A stretch of 36,808 bases of DNA from contig CAMWQB010000012.1 of NCBI GenBank assembly GCA_947176295.1, positions 1 through 36,808 of the forward strand. Reading direction: 5' to 3'. Below are positions 1 to 8,249 of this stretch, one piece after another (position 1 is the first letter of the stretch; every line of letters starts with the position of its first letter). This DNA comes from an uncultured Porphyromonadaceae bacterium. GTDB lineage: Bacteria; Bacteroidota; Bacteroidia; Bacteroidales; Muribaculaceae. The position numbers and the translations under genes were made by a program. The notes beneath the pieces are model-generated. The model was not told where the DNA came from, did no database searches, and was given only the letters and a program-made list of their open reading frames with translations.

Positions 1-50
1 GCGTCGGATTCATAACCCGGAGGTCCCGAGTTCAATTCTCGGTCCCGCTA
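1..50 (+). tRNA. tRNA-Met (CAU), 5' part outside the window
   Basis: Only the 3' half is visible. A seven-base anticodon loop (9-15) has CAT at 11-13. The T stem is CCGAG (26-30) with CTCGG (38-42) around the loop TTCAATT. The 3' acceptor strand is 43-49 and the discriminator A is at 50. CCA is not encoded. The bases around the anticodon arm and the AGGTC variable loop resemble bacterial initiator tRNA-fMet, but the arm has an A-C opposition next to the loop and the diagnostic 5' end is missing, so initiator versus elongator is not settled. Confidence 0.85.
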
Positions 51-54
51 CAAA

Positions 55-86
55 AAGGAAGCCTCAGCTATGAGGCTTCCTTTTTT
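55..86 (+). terminator. Rho-independent terminator of the tRNA-Met transcript
   Basis: A perfect 12-bp stem (55-66 with 71-82) with loop GCTA is followed by a T run to 86. It starts 4 nt after the tRNA, so it ends that transcript. Confidence 0.9.
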
Positions 87-155
87 GTCATATCCTTTGG
101 TTCGCGACATTCCTCCGGCCATGAGTGTGGACGGGGGGGGGAGTTCGTGAATAGA

Positions 156-180
156 GCCGCAGGTCGGGACGACCTGCGGC
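156..180 (-). repeat. Dispersed palindrome, type B, copy 1
   Basis: A perfect inverted repeat has 11-bp arms (156-166 and 170-180) around a 3-nt loop. Its core GCAGGT/ACCTGC is shared with copies at 11359, 30677 and 33608. Read on the minus strand the hairpin is followed by a pyrimidine-rich tail (TCTATTC), as in the other copies, so it may act as a terminator for the leftward sigma factor gene. Confidence 0.75.
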
Positions 181-267
181 CCCCAACGCGCATGCCTAAT
201 TAAGTCGCCTCGACAAGTCTGAGTTGTCAGAATGCTGAATCACTCGACTTAACCACTTAGTTAGTAT

Positions 268-290
268 GGTTGTGCCTTCGGCGCGTTGGA
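268..290 (+). repeat. Dispersed element, type A, degenerate copy
   Basis: The core TGTGCCTTCGGCGCGTTGGA matches the type A element at 11440-11469 with a few changes, including two in the palindrome arms. It lies about 90 bp from a type B copy, the same A+B association seen at 11359-11469 and 30622-30698. Confidence 0.5.
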
Positions 291-435
291 AGTGGTAGAG
301 TAAAAAAGGAAAGCCCCTGCTCCCTCACGTTCGCAAAAAAAACGCGGCGCCGCGAGGGTTGCTCGCAGCGCCGGCCTGTATGGTGCGCAAAATTATGTTA
401 TTGGCGGAGAGAGGAGATATTTGTGGGGGATGAGA

Positions 436-939
436 TTAGCGGTAGTCGGCGAAACGCTCCTGGAGGCGCTTGCGGGCCGAGAAGATGCGGCTCTTCACCG
501 TGCCGAGGGGGAGATTCATCTCCTGAGCGATTTCTTCATACTTGTAGCCTGCAACGTGCATCGAGAAGGGGATGCGGTATTCGTCAGAGAAGGAGTTGAT
601 GGCTGCCGTGATTTCGTTGGCCGTGTAGGTCCCGTCGGGTGTCTCGTGAGCGGCTTCGGCAGAGATGTTGATCAGATACTGGTTGTCCGTGGTGTCAACT
701 ACAGTTGCAGCGCGGCTGGCGCGACGGTAGTTGTTGATGAAGAGATTACGCATGATGGTGAAGACCCATCCCTTCAGGTTCGTTCCTTCTTCATACTTTT
801 CTTCATTGTCAAGAGCCTTGAGCGTTGTGTCCTGAAGCAGATCGTATGCATCGTCGCGGTTGGAGGTGAGCATGAATGCGAAATTAAGCATGTTCGACTG
901 AAGGCTCATAAGACTGGATTGGAATTTTGCGCTTGCCAT
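436..939 (-). CDS. ECF-family RNA polymerase sigma factor
   Basis: A 167-residue sigma-70 protein of the two-domain ECF type. It directs RNA polymerase to a specific promoter set. Region 2 covers about residues 12-75, including DLLQDTTLKAL and the helix LKGWVFTIMRNLFINNYRR; region 4 covers about 107-160 with the helix-turn-helix YEEIAQEMNLPLGTVKSRI. The length is normal for the group. It starts at ATG 939. No anti-sigma gene lies beside it, and it is monocistronic: the next leftward feature is the spacer and tRNA-Met. A TAnnTTTG promoter lies at 1002-1033. This type of stand-alone ECF factor is widespread in Bacteroidales; its regulon cannot be inferred here. Confidence 0.93.
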   Translation of the reverse strand: MASAKFQSSLMSLQSNMLNFAFMLTSNRDDAYDLLQDTTLKALDNEEKYEEGTNLKGWVFTIMRNLFINNYRRASRAATVVDTTDNQYLINISAEAAHETPDGTYTANEITAAINSFSDEYRIPFSMHVAGYKYEEIAQEMNLPLGTVKSRIFSARKRLQERFADYR

Positions 940-1001
940 ATTGTTTAGTTTTTTAGGTGTTCGTGATTAAATTTTTGAGGTGTCTTTTGTTGTTCGACGC
1001 T

Positions 1002-1033
1002 CAAAATTACGATGCATCTCACCGATATGCAAG
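1002..1033 (-). promoter_or_regulatory. Promoter of the sigma factor gene
   Basis: On the minus strand a -7 box TAATTTTG (1002-1009, fits TAnnTTTG) is preceded after 20 nt by CTTG (1030-1033), close to the -33 consensus TTTG. Expected leader is about 55-60 nt. Confidence 0.6.
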
Positions 1034-1121
1034 TTTTTAGTGTTAACAAATGTAAAAATTGAAAATTAACCGAATAATAGGAGGTAATATGCAGTAAATC
1101 AGCAAAATAAATTTTGACAAA

Positions 1122-1190
1122 ATTGTTACACGATTGTTACAAGGCTACAAATTTTTTAAAATTGCGCATTCTTTGTAACGCGTATGTAAC
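1122..1190. promoter_or_regulatory. Possible operator array of four GTTACA half-sites
   Basis: ATTGTTACA occurs at 1122-1130 and 1133-1141, so GTTACA repeats with an 11-bp period. The inverse, TGTAAC, occurs at 1174-1179 and 1185-1190, again with an 11-bp period. Two direct pairs facing each other is an operator-like layout. It lies upstream of the sigma factor promoter. The surrounding DNA is AT-rich, so chance is not excluded. Confidence 0.35.
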
Positions 1191-1287
1191 ACCAAAAACG
1201 GACCCGATAACATGAAAAAAGCTGCGCCGAAACAGACACAGCCTTTCTCCCTCCGTCATCAGCCGGGATATATGTTTCTCCTCGCCT

Positions 1288-2589
1288 TTACAGCCCGTTT
1301 GTCCGGTAGAATTGCAGGATTTTGTGGCGCAGAAGATATTCGTAATGAGCTTGAATGCGGTTCACCTCCGTGCGGAAGAGATTGTTTTTAGCAATTTCGA
1401 AATCCTGCGGCGTGGCTCGCCCCAGCGAATATTTCTCGCGTGTAGCCTCGAACGATTGCATCGTCTTAGACAGAGTTTCCTCCGACGTGAGGTAGCGCTC
1501 TTGCGCTCCGAGGGCCTGATAATAAGCAAGCTGAATATTTTTGAAGAGCTCAGTCTCCTGCTGCTCGAGCTGCAGCTGCGCGTTAAGCCGGTTCACCCTC
1601 GCCGTCCTCACATTGTTGCGCGTCGAGAAAGCATCGAAGATAGGCACACGCAGCGAGAATCCCAGATATGTCGAGTAATTGTTGCGCATCTGTCGCCCGA
1701 ACGGATCGTTGTTGAGCCCGTTCAGATAGAAGTAACTCGAGCCCAGCCCCGCATTGAAGCTCAGGGTGGGGATATATCCCGTCTTCGCCAGGGCCACGCT
1801 TTCATCCGCTGCAAGCACTGCCTTGCGGGCGCCGAGCAGAGTATTATTCACGCCCATAGCCTCGTTAAACACAGCCTCCGGCCTCGGAAGCATAGGCTCG
1901 TCGCCTTGCAGAGGCCCGACATCGAAGCCATCCACCTCGCGAAGCTGTAGGAGATTCGCAAGATTCACGAGAGCCATCTGCGTGTCGTTGCGGGCCTGCA
2001 CAAGCTGAAGGGCGTCCTGAGCAGCCTGAGCCTCCGCATCGTAGAGATCGGCCTCGGCCACCCGGCCTTCAGCCACGAGCTCTTTCTGGCGTCCGACTTC
2101 ATAGGCCGAGTATCCGGCCTGCGATTCCGCGCTCTTCTCCACCTCCTTGCAGTAAAGCACCTGAAGGTAGAGCGAAATCACGTTCAGAGCCACGTTGTCC
2201 TTCGCCGCCTCGTGTTCATAGAGCATCTGCTCCAGAGACGTCCGCGCCATCTTAAGTCGCTTATACTCGCCCAAGCCCTGGAAGAGCGGCATGTTCAGAT
2301 TGAATCCCCACTGGAAGTTGCTTGTATTCCTGTCCGCGTAGATGTTTTCCGCCGTCAGGCCGCGTCCGAAATTGAAGGATTGCGAAGCCGAGCCCTCGAG
2401 GCGGGGTAGGAAAGCATCCTTGGCCGAAGTCAGCTCGTTTTCCGCGCTCGTTATGCGGGTGGCCGCCGAGCGCACGGATATGTTGTGTTCCCGCGCGTAA
2501 TCCACACAGCGCTCAAGGGTCCATTCCTCGCCCCGGGCTGTAAAAATTCCTGCCGAAAGGGCCGCAAATATTAGAATCCTGGTCTTCAT
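1288..2589 (-). CDS. TolC-family outer membrane efflux protein
   Basis: A 433-residue outer membrane channel of the OEP/TolC family, the exit duct of a tripartite exporter. A signal peptide covers about residues 1-20 (MKTRILIFAALSAGIFTARG). The mature part shows the two related OEP repeats: long heptad-rich helices (for example 105-220 and 325-425) and short beta segments such as GRGLTAENIYADRNTSNFQWGFNLNMPLFQG and NYSTYLGFSLRVPIFDAF. The length is typical. It is the last gene of a five-gene minus-strand operon, 43 nt after the adaptor gene. Substrate unknown. Confidence 0.93.
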   Translation of the reverse strand: MKTRILIFAALSAGIFTARGEEWTLERCVDYAREHNISVRSAATRITSAENELTSAKDAFLPRLEGSASQSFNFGRGLTAENIYADRNTSNFQWGFNLNMPLFQGLGEYKRLKMARTSLEQMLYEHEAAKDNVALNVISLYLQVLYCKEVEKSAESQAGYSAYEVGRQKELVAEGRVAEADLYDAEAQAAQDALQLVQARNDTQMALVNLANLLQLREVDGFDVGPLQGDEPMLPRPEAVFNEAMGVNNTLLGARKAVLAADESVALAKTGYIPTLSFNAGLGSSYFYLNGLNNDPFGRQMRNNYSTYLGFSLRVPIFDAFSTRNNVRTARVNRLNAQLQLEQQETELFKNIQLAYYQALGAQERYLTSEETLSKTMQSFEATREKYSLGRATPQDFEIAKNNLFRTEVNRIQAHYEYLLRHKILQFYRTNGL

Positions 2590-2632
2590 ATCGTTATGTT
2601 CGAAAGAAAAATGAGAATGGGGAGGATCAGTA

Positions 2633-3727
2633 TCAGCGTTTGTTGCCGCGCAGGGCCTTGTCGGTGCTGAGGCTCTTGTCCTTCACCTCCACCTTTATGC
2701 CGTCGGAGATACCCGTGGCGATGGGCGTGCGCTCGAAGTTCTGCTTCCCGACAGTGTCGCTCAGCACATACACGAAGGCCGAATCGCCAACATACTCCAC
2801 TACACTTTCCGGCACAGTCAGCGCCTCCGTGGCCTTCTCGAGAATGATAGTCGCATTCGCGCTGTAGCCCGCACGCAGTTTCCCCGTATCACCCGAGCCC
2901 AAGGCAGCCTTGACCTCGAATGTATTCGTCCCGTTGTCGTCCGTAGCCATCGGCGCAATCTTCTCCACCCTCGCGGGGAAGTCGCTCCCGGCGATGGCGC
3001 CCACGGAAATGCGCACATCCATGCCCTCGCTCAGAAGGTCCACTTCCGTTTCGTCGATTTTACCCTTGAAGATAAGGTCCGTCATGTCGGCCACCTTCGC
3101 TATCGTCGTCCCGTCGTTGAAGGTATTGGCCTGAATCACCGACGAGCCCACCTTCACCGGCACGTCAAGAACCACGCCCGTTACGGTCGATCGCACCAGT
3201 GTATTCGATGCCTGAGCATTCGCCGCCGACACACCGTCGCGCACGATTGTCAGCTGGTCGCGGGCCTGCGCGAGGTCCTGCTCCGCATTTTTGTAGGCTG
3301 CCAGGTCGCTCTCGTAGCGCTCGCGGCTTTCATATTTTTTCTCGTAGAGGGCCAGCGTGCGCTCGTAAGTCTGACGCGCTTTTTCCAGATTTATCTCCGC
3401 AACCTTCACGCGGCTCTCCGCGCTCGACAGCTGCGTTTCCTCCGGTATGATTTTTATGCGAGCTATCACGTCGCCGTTGTTCACGTGGTCACCGGCCTCC
3501 ACGAGGATCTCGCTTATGATGCCCGAAATCTGAGGCTTGATTTCGATCTCGTCGCGAGGCTCGATTTTGCCCGTCAGCACCGTCGTGCGCTCCACATCGC
3601 AGATCTCGGGATGAACGGTGTCGTAGACGGTCTCCTTCGGCCGGGAATTGAGGTAGAGGTAGACAAACGTGCCCGCGAAAATCACGCCCACAAGCACCCA
3701 GAGCAGGATTTTGAAAAATTTCTTCAT
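2633..3727 (-). CDS. Periplasmic adaptor subunit (HlyD/MacA-type membrane fusion protein)
   Basis: A 364-residue adaptor that would link the inner membrane ABC transporter to the TolC-like channel. An N-terminal membrane anchor covers residues 6-26. The first lipoyl half (about 60-92, VEAGDHVNNGDVIARI) is followed by a coiled-coil hairpin (about 97-166), the second lipoyl half (about 178-205, VRSTVTGVVLDVPVKVGSSV) and beta-barrel/membrane-proximal domains. This order is that of MacA/RND-like adaptors. It lies 66 nt after the second permease gene, and the TolC-like gene follows. Confidence 0.93.
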   Translation of the reverse strand: MKKFFKILLWVLVGVIFAGTFVYLYLNSRPKETVYDTVHPEICDVERTTVLTGKIEPRDEIEIKPQISGIISEILVEAGDHVNNGDVIARIKIIPEETQLSSAESRVKVAEINLEKARQTYERTLALYEKKYESRERYESDLAAYKNAEQDLAQARDQLTIVRDGVSAANAQASNTLVRSTVTGVVLDVPVKVGSSVIQANTFNDGTTIAKVADMTDLIFKGKIDETEVDLLSEGMDVRISVGAIAGSDFPARVEKIAPMATDDNGTNTFEVKAALGSGDTGKLRAGYSANATIILEKATEALTVPESVVEYVGDSAFVYVLSDTVGKQNFERTPIATGISDGIKVEVKDKSLSTDKALRGNKR

Positions 3728-3793
3728 ATCGGTTATAAGGTTATTGTTTTCAGGATTGGAATTAGCTTTTGGATGGAAAGAGGGAGGGATACC

Positions 3794-5044
3794 TTATTTG
3801 TCGTTCAAGGCTTCGATTGGTTTTATCTTCATGGCTTTGAGCGAAGGAATCAGGCCTGCAAGCGTCCCCAGCACCACGAAAGTCGCAAGGATGCTCATAG
3901 CTGTCCCGAAGCTCATCTGCACATTCGTCGGCTGCTCCATACTCAGCGCCATGCTGGCCACGCCCAGCACGAGCGCCGCAAAGCAAATGCCCGCCGTGCC
4001 TGCCACGATCGTCAGCACAGCCCCCTCCGAGAGCACCTGGGCCACTATATCGCGGGGCTTGGCTCCGATGGCCCGGCGCACGCCTATCTCCTGCGTCCGT
4101 TCCTTCACGATCACCCACATGATATTGCCCACACCGATTATCCCGGCAAGCAAGGTGGAGATGCCTATGAACAAGGCAAGCATACGCACACCCGAAAATA
4201 GTGTGCCTATCTGTTCGAACATTTCCGAAACATCGATTACCCATACCGCGCTTTCGTCATCCGGGTGGATCGCATGACGGCGGTAGATTGTGGAGCGGAT
4301 GCGGGGGAGCACATCCTTGATTTTAACCCCGTCGCGCGCAACGAACGTCAGGAAGTCTACCTTATCGGCTCGCCCGAAGGCCTTGCGGAAAGTCGACGAT
4401 GGCAGAACCACCTTCTCGTCGAGCGGCCCGTTTATAGAGGCCTCGCTATAGTTGCCAGCAACGCCCACGATCGAGTAAGTAACGCCGTTTATCTGCACCT
4501 TTCGCCCCGTCGGGTCAGGGTCGCCTGGAAAGATTTCATTTGCCACCTTTTTTCCAAGCACCACGACCTTGCGCTCCTGAGCCTCGTCTGCGGCGTTGAT
4601 AAAGCGCCCGCCGTAAAGCCTGGGCAAATTCACTTCCGCATATTCAGGCCCGGCTCCCTGTGCGGTCGCCGAAAATGTGTAGCGCCCGTTGCGGCACGAC
4701 GCGCTCCCCCAGCTCTGGAAAATAGGCACCACAGCCTTCAGCTCCGGCACGCTCTGCTTCAGGCGCTCGACGTCGGTCAGGTCAAGGCTCCAGCGGCGCC
4801 CCTTGGCATTTCCCTTATAGGGTAGGGTAGTGCTGTTGGTGATGATGGCTCCGGAGTTGGAGGCGAAGCCATCGAAATTCCGGCTCAGAAGCACCTGCAG
4901 CGTCCCCGCTCCTCCCAGCAGAAGGGCAAGCATCGCCACGCCCCAGAATATTCCGAAGCCTGTCAGGAAGGTACGCGTCTTGTTGCGCGAGAGCGTTGCC
5001 CCGATTTCCTTCCAGTTCTCAATGTCGAAAAGCGCTGTCTTCAT
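3794..5044 (-). CDS. MacB/FtsX-type ABC transporter permease (second of two)
   Basis: A 416-residue permease with one N-terminal membrane helix (about 25-46), a large periplasmic MacB-PCD domain (about 50-285) and three C-terminal helices. The cytoplasmic coupling motif VKERTQEIGVRRAIGAKPRDI is diagnostic of the FtsX/MacB superfamily. The frame is open well upstream, but the family-typical start is MKTALFDIENW at 5044, whose ATG overlaps the TGA of the preceding permease gene by 4 nt (ATGA), implying translational coupling. It lacks an ATPase domain and probably pairs as a heterodimer with the permease encoded just upstream. Confidence 0.93.
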   Translation of the reverse strand: MKTALFDIENWKEIGATLSRNKTRTFLTGFGIFWGVAMLALLLGGAGTLQVLLSRNFDGFASNSGAIITNSTTLPYKGNAKGRRWSLDLTDVERLKQSVPELKAVVPIFQSWGSASCRNGRYTFSATAQGAGPEYAEVNLPRLYGGRFINAADEAQERKVVVLGKKVANEIFPGDPDPTGRKVQINGVTYSIVGVAGNYSEASINGPLDEKVVLPSSTFRKAFGRADKVDFLTFVARDGVKIKDVLPRIRSTIYRRHAIHPDDESAVWVIDVSEMFEQIGTLFSGVRMLALFIGISTLLAGIIGVGNIMWVIVKERTQEIGVRRAIGAKPRDIVAQVLSEGAVLTIVAGTAGICFAALVLGVASMALSMEQPTNVQMSFGTAMSILATFVVLGTLAGLIPSLKAMKIKPIEALNDK

Positions 5045-6270
5045 TCGTCTCTTAGGGCTTCTACGGGTTTCACTTTCAGGGCACGCATGGCCGGAAACAT
5101 GCCCGCCAGTGCGCCCGCAATTACAAGGACGGCCGTTACCTGGAGAGCAATCGAGAGGCTCACCGTCGGGTTCCTGAAGCCCTGCTCCGGTGTCAGAAAC
5201 AGCGATAGCCCCTGAGTTACGGCCGTGCCGAGAACAATACCGATGTATCCGAAAAGCACCGTTATCGCCACACTCTCTGCTATCACCTGCGTCAGGATCG
5301 ACCGCGGCTTCGCTCCTATGGCCCTTCGGATGCCTATCTCGTGCGTGCGCTCGCGCACGCTCACAAACATTATATTGCTTATCCCCACCACGCCCGTCAG
5401 AAGCGTCAGCACTCCCAGAATCCATACCGACATATTCAGTATCCCCGTGGCCATTGCCCCCTTGAGGCTGCTCACGAAGCGGTTGCTTATCCATAGCGCG
5501 CTTTCGTCCTTAGGGTCGAAGGTGTGAAGCTGCGCCAGAGTGTTGCGCACGCCATCCTCAGCCCGCATCCCGTCCTCCTCGGTGCTCACATTCCGCAAGT
5601 TCACGGTCAGCGCCCCCACCTCGTCCTTCTTCTCGGCCATCATCTGGGCCGTGGTGAAAGGAATGTATATCGAGCGGTCGAAGCGCCCGTCATACACCCC
5701 CACGATCGTAAACGACAGCCCTCCGCAGTTCGCCCGCCTCCCGATGATTGCATCCGGAGGCATCCCCGGGAAAAACAGCGTGGCATATTCCTTCGGCAAA
5801 AGCAGCACCTTAGCCCTCGTCTTCAGGTCGCGGTCCGTAATATTCCGGCCGGCCAGAAGCTGCGATATGCCGCGGTTCCGCAGATTGTCGGGATACACAC
5901 CCGTCAACCCCGCCTGCACGCTCTCGCTGCCTATCGACATCGTCAGGGAATTGCCGTAGATTATCGAACTCACATTCTCCACGAAGTCCTCATGTTCATC
6001 CTTCAGCGCTTGCATATCGCTCGACCTGAATTCGATATATCGCCCCTCGCGGTTGCCCTTGTAAGGCTTGGACGTCCGACCGCTCCACACCTCGATACGT
6101 GCCTGCGACGAATTGCTCATGTTCTCCTCGAAGTTGTTGGTCATCCCCCGTGCAAGCCCGAGCAATACAATCAGCATGAAGATGCCCCAGCTCACCGACA
6201 GCCCCGTCAGAGCCGTCCGCAGCTTGTTGTGGCGCAAGGCCTCCATTATTTCGCTGAACAGGTCTCTCAT
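5041..6270 (-). CDS. MacB/FtsX-type ABC transporter permease (first of two)
   Basis: A 409-residue permease with the same plan as its neighbour: helix at about 20-42, periplasmic MacB-PCD domain, and three C-terminal helices. The coupling motif VRERTHEIGIRRAIGAKPRSI is nearly identical to that of the second permease, while the periplasmic domains differ, which suggests a duplicated pair that has specialised. It overlaps both neighbours by 4 nt (ATGA at 6267-6270 and 5041-5044). Confidence 0.93.
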   Translation of the reverse strand: MRDLFSEIMEALRHNKLRTALTGLSVSWGIFMLIVLLGLARGMTNNFEENMSNSSQARIEVWSGRTSKPYKGNREGRYIEFRSSDMQALKDEHEDFVENVSSIIYGNSLTMSIGSESVQAGLTGVYPDNLRNRGISQLLAGRNITDRDLKTRAKVLLLPKEYATLFFPGMPPDAIIGRRANCGGLSFTIVGVYDGRFDRSIYIPFTTAQMMAEKKDEVGALTVNLRNVSTEEDGMRAEDGVRNTLAQLHTFDPKDESALWISNRFVSSLKGAMATGILNMSVWILGVLTLLTGVVGISNIMFVSVRERTHEIGIRRAIGAKPRSILTQVIAESVAITVLFGYIGIVLGTAVTQGLSLFLTPEQGFRNPTVSLSIALQVTAVLVIAGALAGMFPAMRALKVKPVEALRDE

Positions 6271-6971
6271 GCCTCGGTAATAATCCGGTTTGTATCACAC
6301 CCGTCTGCGATCACCCCGTCGCTGATGCGGATCAGGCGGTCCGTCTGAGCCCCCACGCCCGGGTCGTGCGTTACGATTACAGTCGTCATCCCCTCCTCGC
6401 GGTTGAGCGCCTTGAAGATTTCCATCACGTCGGCCGACGTCCGCGAGTCCAATGCCCCGGTCGGTTCGTCAGCAAGGATTATCGAAGGCTTCGTTACGAG
6501 CGCGCGCGCTATGGCCACCCTCTGTTTCTGTCCCCCCGAGAGCTCGCCCGGGAGATGATGCGCCCGGTCCGCAAGCCCCATGCGCTCAAGCTGCTCCATA
6601 GCCAGGGCATTCCGCCGTTTGCGCGACATCCCCTGGTAGAACAGCGGCAACGCCACGTTCTCCACAGCATTCTTGTAGTTGATGAGATTGAAGCTCTGAA
6701 ACACAAATCCTATCATCCGGTTGCGGTATTCCGCCGCCCGGTTCTCGCTCAGGTCCTTTATCAGCGTCCCGTCAAGATAGTAGTCTCCCGAATCATAATT
6801 GTCCAGGATGCCCAGTATATTCAGTAGGGTCGACTTTCCAGACCCCGATGCTCCCATGATGCTCACGAGCTCGCCCTTGCGGATCTCGAGATTGATGCCT
6901 TTAAGAACATGAAGAGGCACCGCGCCGGGATAGGTCTTGTTCACGTCCCGCAGGCTTATCATTGCGTCCAT
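6267..6971 (-). CDS. ABC transporter ATP-binding protein (MacB/LolD-type)
   Basis: A 234-residue ATPase that powers the exporter. Walker [10 protein letters not shown] (40-48), Q-loop Gln92, signature LSGGQ (144-148), Walker B IILADE (164-169) and switch His202 are all present, so it should be active. Sequence and size fit the MacB/LolD group, which drives mechanotransmission-type transporters. It is the first gene of the operon. The start is ATG 6971; an in-frame ATG at 6962 is possible. No clear TAnnTTTG box for this operon is seen in the 156-nt divergent spacer. Confidence 0.94.
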   Translation of the reverse strand: MDAMISLRDVNKTYPGAVPLHVLKGINLEIRKGELVSIMGASGSGKSTLLNILGILDNYDSGDYYLDGTLIKDLSENRAAEYRNRMIGFVFQSFNLINYKNAVENVALPLFYQGMSRKRRNALAMEQLERMGLADRAHHLPGELSGGQKQRVAIARALVTKPSIILADEPTGALDSRTSADVMEIFKALNREEGMTTVIVTHDPGVGAQTDRLIRISDGVIADGCDTNRIITEA

Positions 6972-7086
6972 AGTTGTATTATTGGAAATGGAGATAATGT
7001 GTGAGAATGTGTAGCAGTTGTAATTGTTGTAGATTCATTATATATGACGCAACCCGGGGCGTTTTATTACAGCCAAAATAATTTTT

Positions 7087-7120
7087 TTTGCCCGAATACC
7101 GTTTTTTTTTCGTATCTTTG
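7087..7120 (+). promoter_or_regulatory. Promoter of the second ECF sigma operon
   Basis: TTTG (7087-7090), 22 nt, then the -7 box TATCTTTG (7113-7120). The start codon is at 7128, only 7 nt after the box, so the mRNA should be leaderless or nearly so. Confidence 0.75.
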
Positions 7121-7127
7121 ACGTGGA

Positions 7128-7685
7128 ATGGCAGAAATCCCCGTGCCCGATGAGGCCCTGATCCAACGTCTCCGAGACCCTGCAACGGTTCGGGATGCTT
7201 TCGCTGAAGTGATTAATCTCTTCAGCGAGCCCCTCTATTGGCAGATACGACGCATGGTCCAGAGCCACGACGACACAAACGACATCCTCCAGAACACCTT
7301 CCTGAAGGCTTGGGGTTCTGTCGAGAATTTCAGAGGAGATGCCAAGCTCTCGACATGGCTCTATAAAATTGCTGTCAATGAGAGTATTACATTCCTTGCT
7401 CGCGAGCGAAAGCGTGCCGGAATTTCCCTCGACGATCAGGAAGCCGCTATCATAAACACTATCGAGGCCGACAAGGATATCGACGGCGATCTCCTCTCCC
7501 TACGGCTCCGGAAAGCAGTCGCTTCCCTCCCCGAGAAGCAGCGCCTCGTCTTCAACATGAAATACTACGACGATATGAAATACGAAGACATTTCCGAGAT
7601 TCTAGGCACATCAGTCGGAGCCCTCAAAGCTTCATACCACCTCGCCGTAAAAAAAATCGAACAATTTTTTTCGGACGATGATTAA
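7128..7685 (+). CDS. ECF-family RNA polymerase sigma factor
   Basis: A 185-residue ECF sigma factor, only distantly similar to the one at 436-939. Region 2 is at about residues 25-95 (HDDTNDILQNTFLKAWGSVENFRGDAKLSTWLYKIAVNESITFL), with a linker containing an acidic stretch, and region 4 is at about 125-180 (LPEKQRLVFNMKYYDDMKYEDISEILGTSVGALKASYHLAVKKIE). It heads a three-gene operon with a small membrane protein and a Spy-like periplasmic protein, the usual setting of an envelope-responsive sigma factor. Confidence 0.94.
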   Translation: MAEIPVPDEALIQRLRDPATVRDAFAEVINLFSEPLYWQIRRMVQSHDDTNDILQNTFLKAWGSVENFRGDAKLSTWLYKIAVNESITFLARERKRAGISLDDQEAAIINTIEADKDIDGDLLSLRLRKAVASLPEKQRLVFNMKYYDDMKYEDISEILGTSVGALKASYHLAVKKIEQFFSDDD

Positions 7686-7781
7686 ACCTTCTTTCCCGCC
7701 CGAAGTCATATATTCCGAAGGCTTCGCCCCGCAAAGGGTCGTCGAGCCTCGCATTCTCCTCTCTCCAAACTCAATCGTACA

Positions 7782-8249
7782 ATGAAGCAAAACACCGACA
7801 TCCTCGAAAAAATCCGCTCAGCTAATGGCGGGATGACTGTGCCGGAAGGCTATTTTGCCGACTTCAATCGGCGGATGGCCGCTTCATTGCCCGAGCGTCC
7901 CGAGCTCGAGCATCCCGCAGCTCCCGCCGTCGATTTCCCCCGACGTTCCCTCTGGCAGAGGGTGCGCCCATACGTCTATATGGCTGCCATGTTTGCCGGT
8001 ATATGGCTCATGCTCCAGCTCTTCAATATCGTCTCTCACCCCGGCGACCTCAGGCCCATGGAGGCGAATCCCGTCATGGCCGAAGCCCTCGGAAACGAAG
8101 ATTTCATGATCGACTACATCATCAACGATGCCGGCATCGATCAGTGGGACATCATCGACGAAATGGCTGCCGACGGCTCTCTCTCCGACTGCGACTTCTC
8201 CGGCCTGGCCGACCCTGCCGAAAATTCTTCTAACGATATCCAAGAATGA
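7782..8249 (+). CDS. Small single-pass membrane protein, possible anti-sigma factor
   Basis: A 155-residue protein without a family I can name. Residues 1-58 are polar and predicted cytoplasmic, one membrane helix spans about 63-83 (YVYMAAMFAGIWLMLQLFNIV), and residues 85-155 are acidic (many Asp/Glu) and predicted periplasmic. Position directly after an ECF sigma gene and the topology (cytosolic N-terminus, one helix, periplasmic C-terminus) fit an anti-sigma factor, but no ZAS/HxxxCxxC motif is present. It overlaps the next gene by 4 nt (ATGA). Function is inference from context. Confidence 0.8.
   Translation: MKQNTDILEKIRSANGGMTVPEGYFADFNRRMAASLPERPELEHPAAPAVDFPRRSLWQRVRPYVYMAAMFAGIWLMLQLFNIVSHPGDLRPMEANPVMAEALGNEDFMIDYIINDAGIDQWDIIDEMAADGSLSDCDFSGLADPAENSSNDIQE

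Larger units (their letters stand above)
87..435. other. Gene-free spacer between tRNA-Met and the sigma factor gene
   Basis: No credible gene is seen; the frames that cross it lack a family match and run antisense into the sigma factor. It holds one palindromic element (156-180), a degenerate second element (about 268-290), and a stretch at about 205-250 with repeated GACAAGTC/GACTT-like words resembling those at 11529-11554. Confidence 0.6.
940..1287. other. AT-rich gene-free region upstream of the sigma factor gene
   Basis: No gene is seen. The AT-rich part (about 960-1190) contains the promoter at 1002-1033 and the GTTACA repeat array at 1122-1190. The rest (1191-1287) is the untranslated 3' side of the TolC-like gene; I see no convincing terminator there, only a weak GCTGCG/CAGC pairing. 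Confidence 0.6.

Noticed and set aside
1204-1260. A terminator after the TolC-like gene
   Set aside because: Only a weak four-base pairing is seen and no T run follows on the minus strand.
5045-5494. A 150-codon N-terminal extension of the second permease
   Set aside because: It overlaps the first permease gene in another frame, is polar and of odd composition, and the family start MKTALFDIENW has an ATGA coupling.
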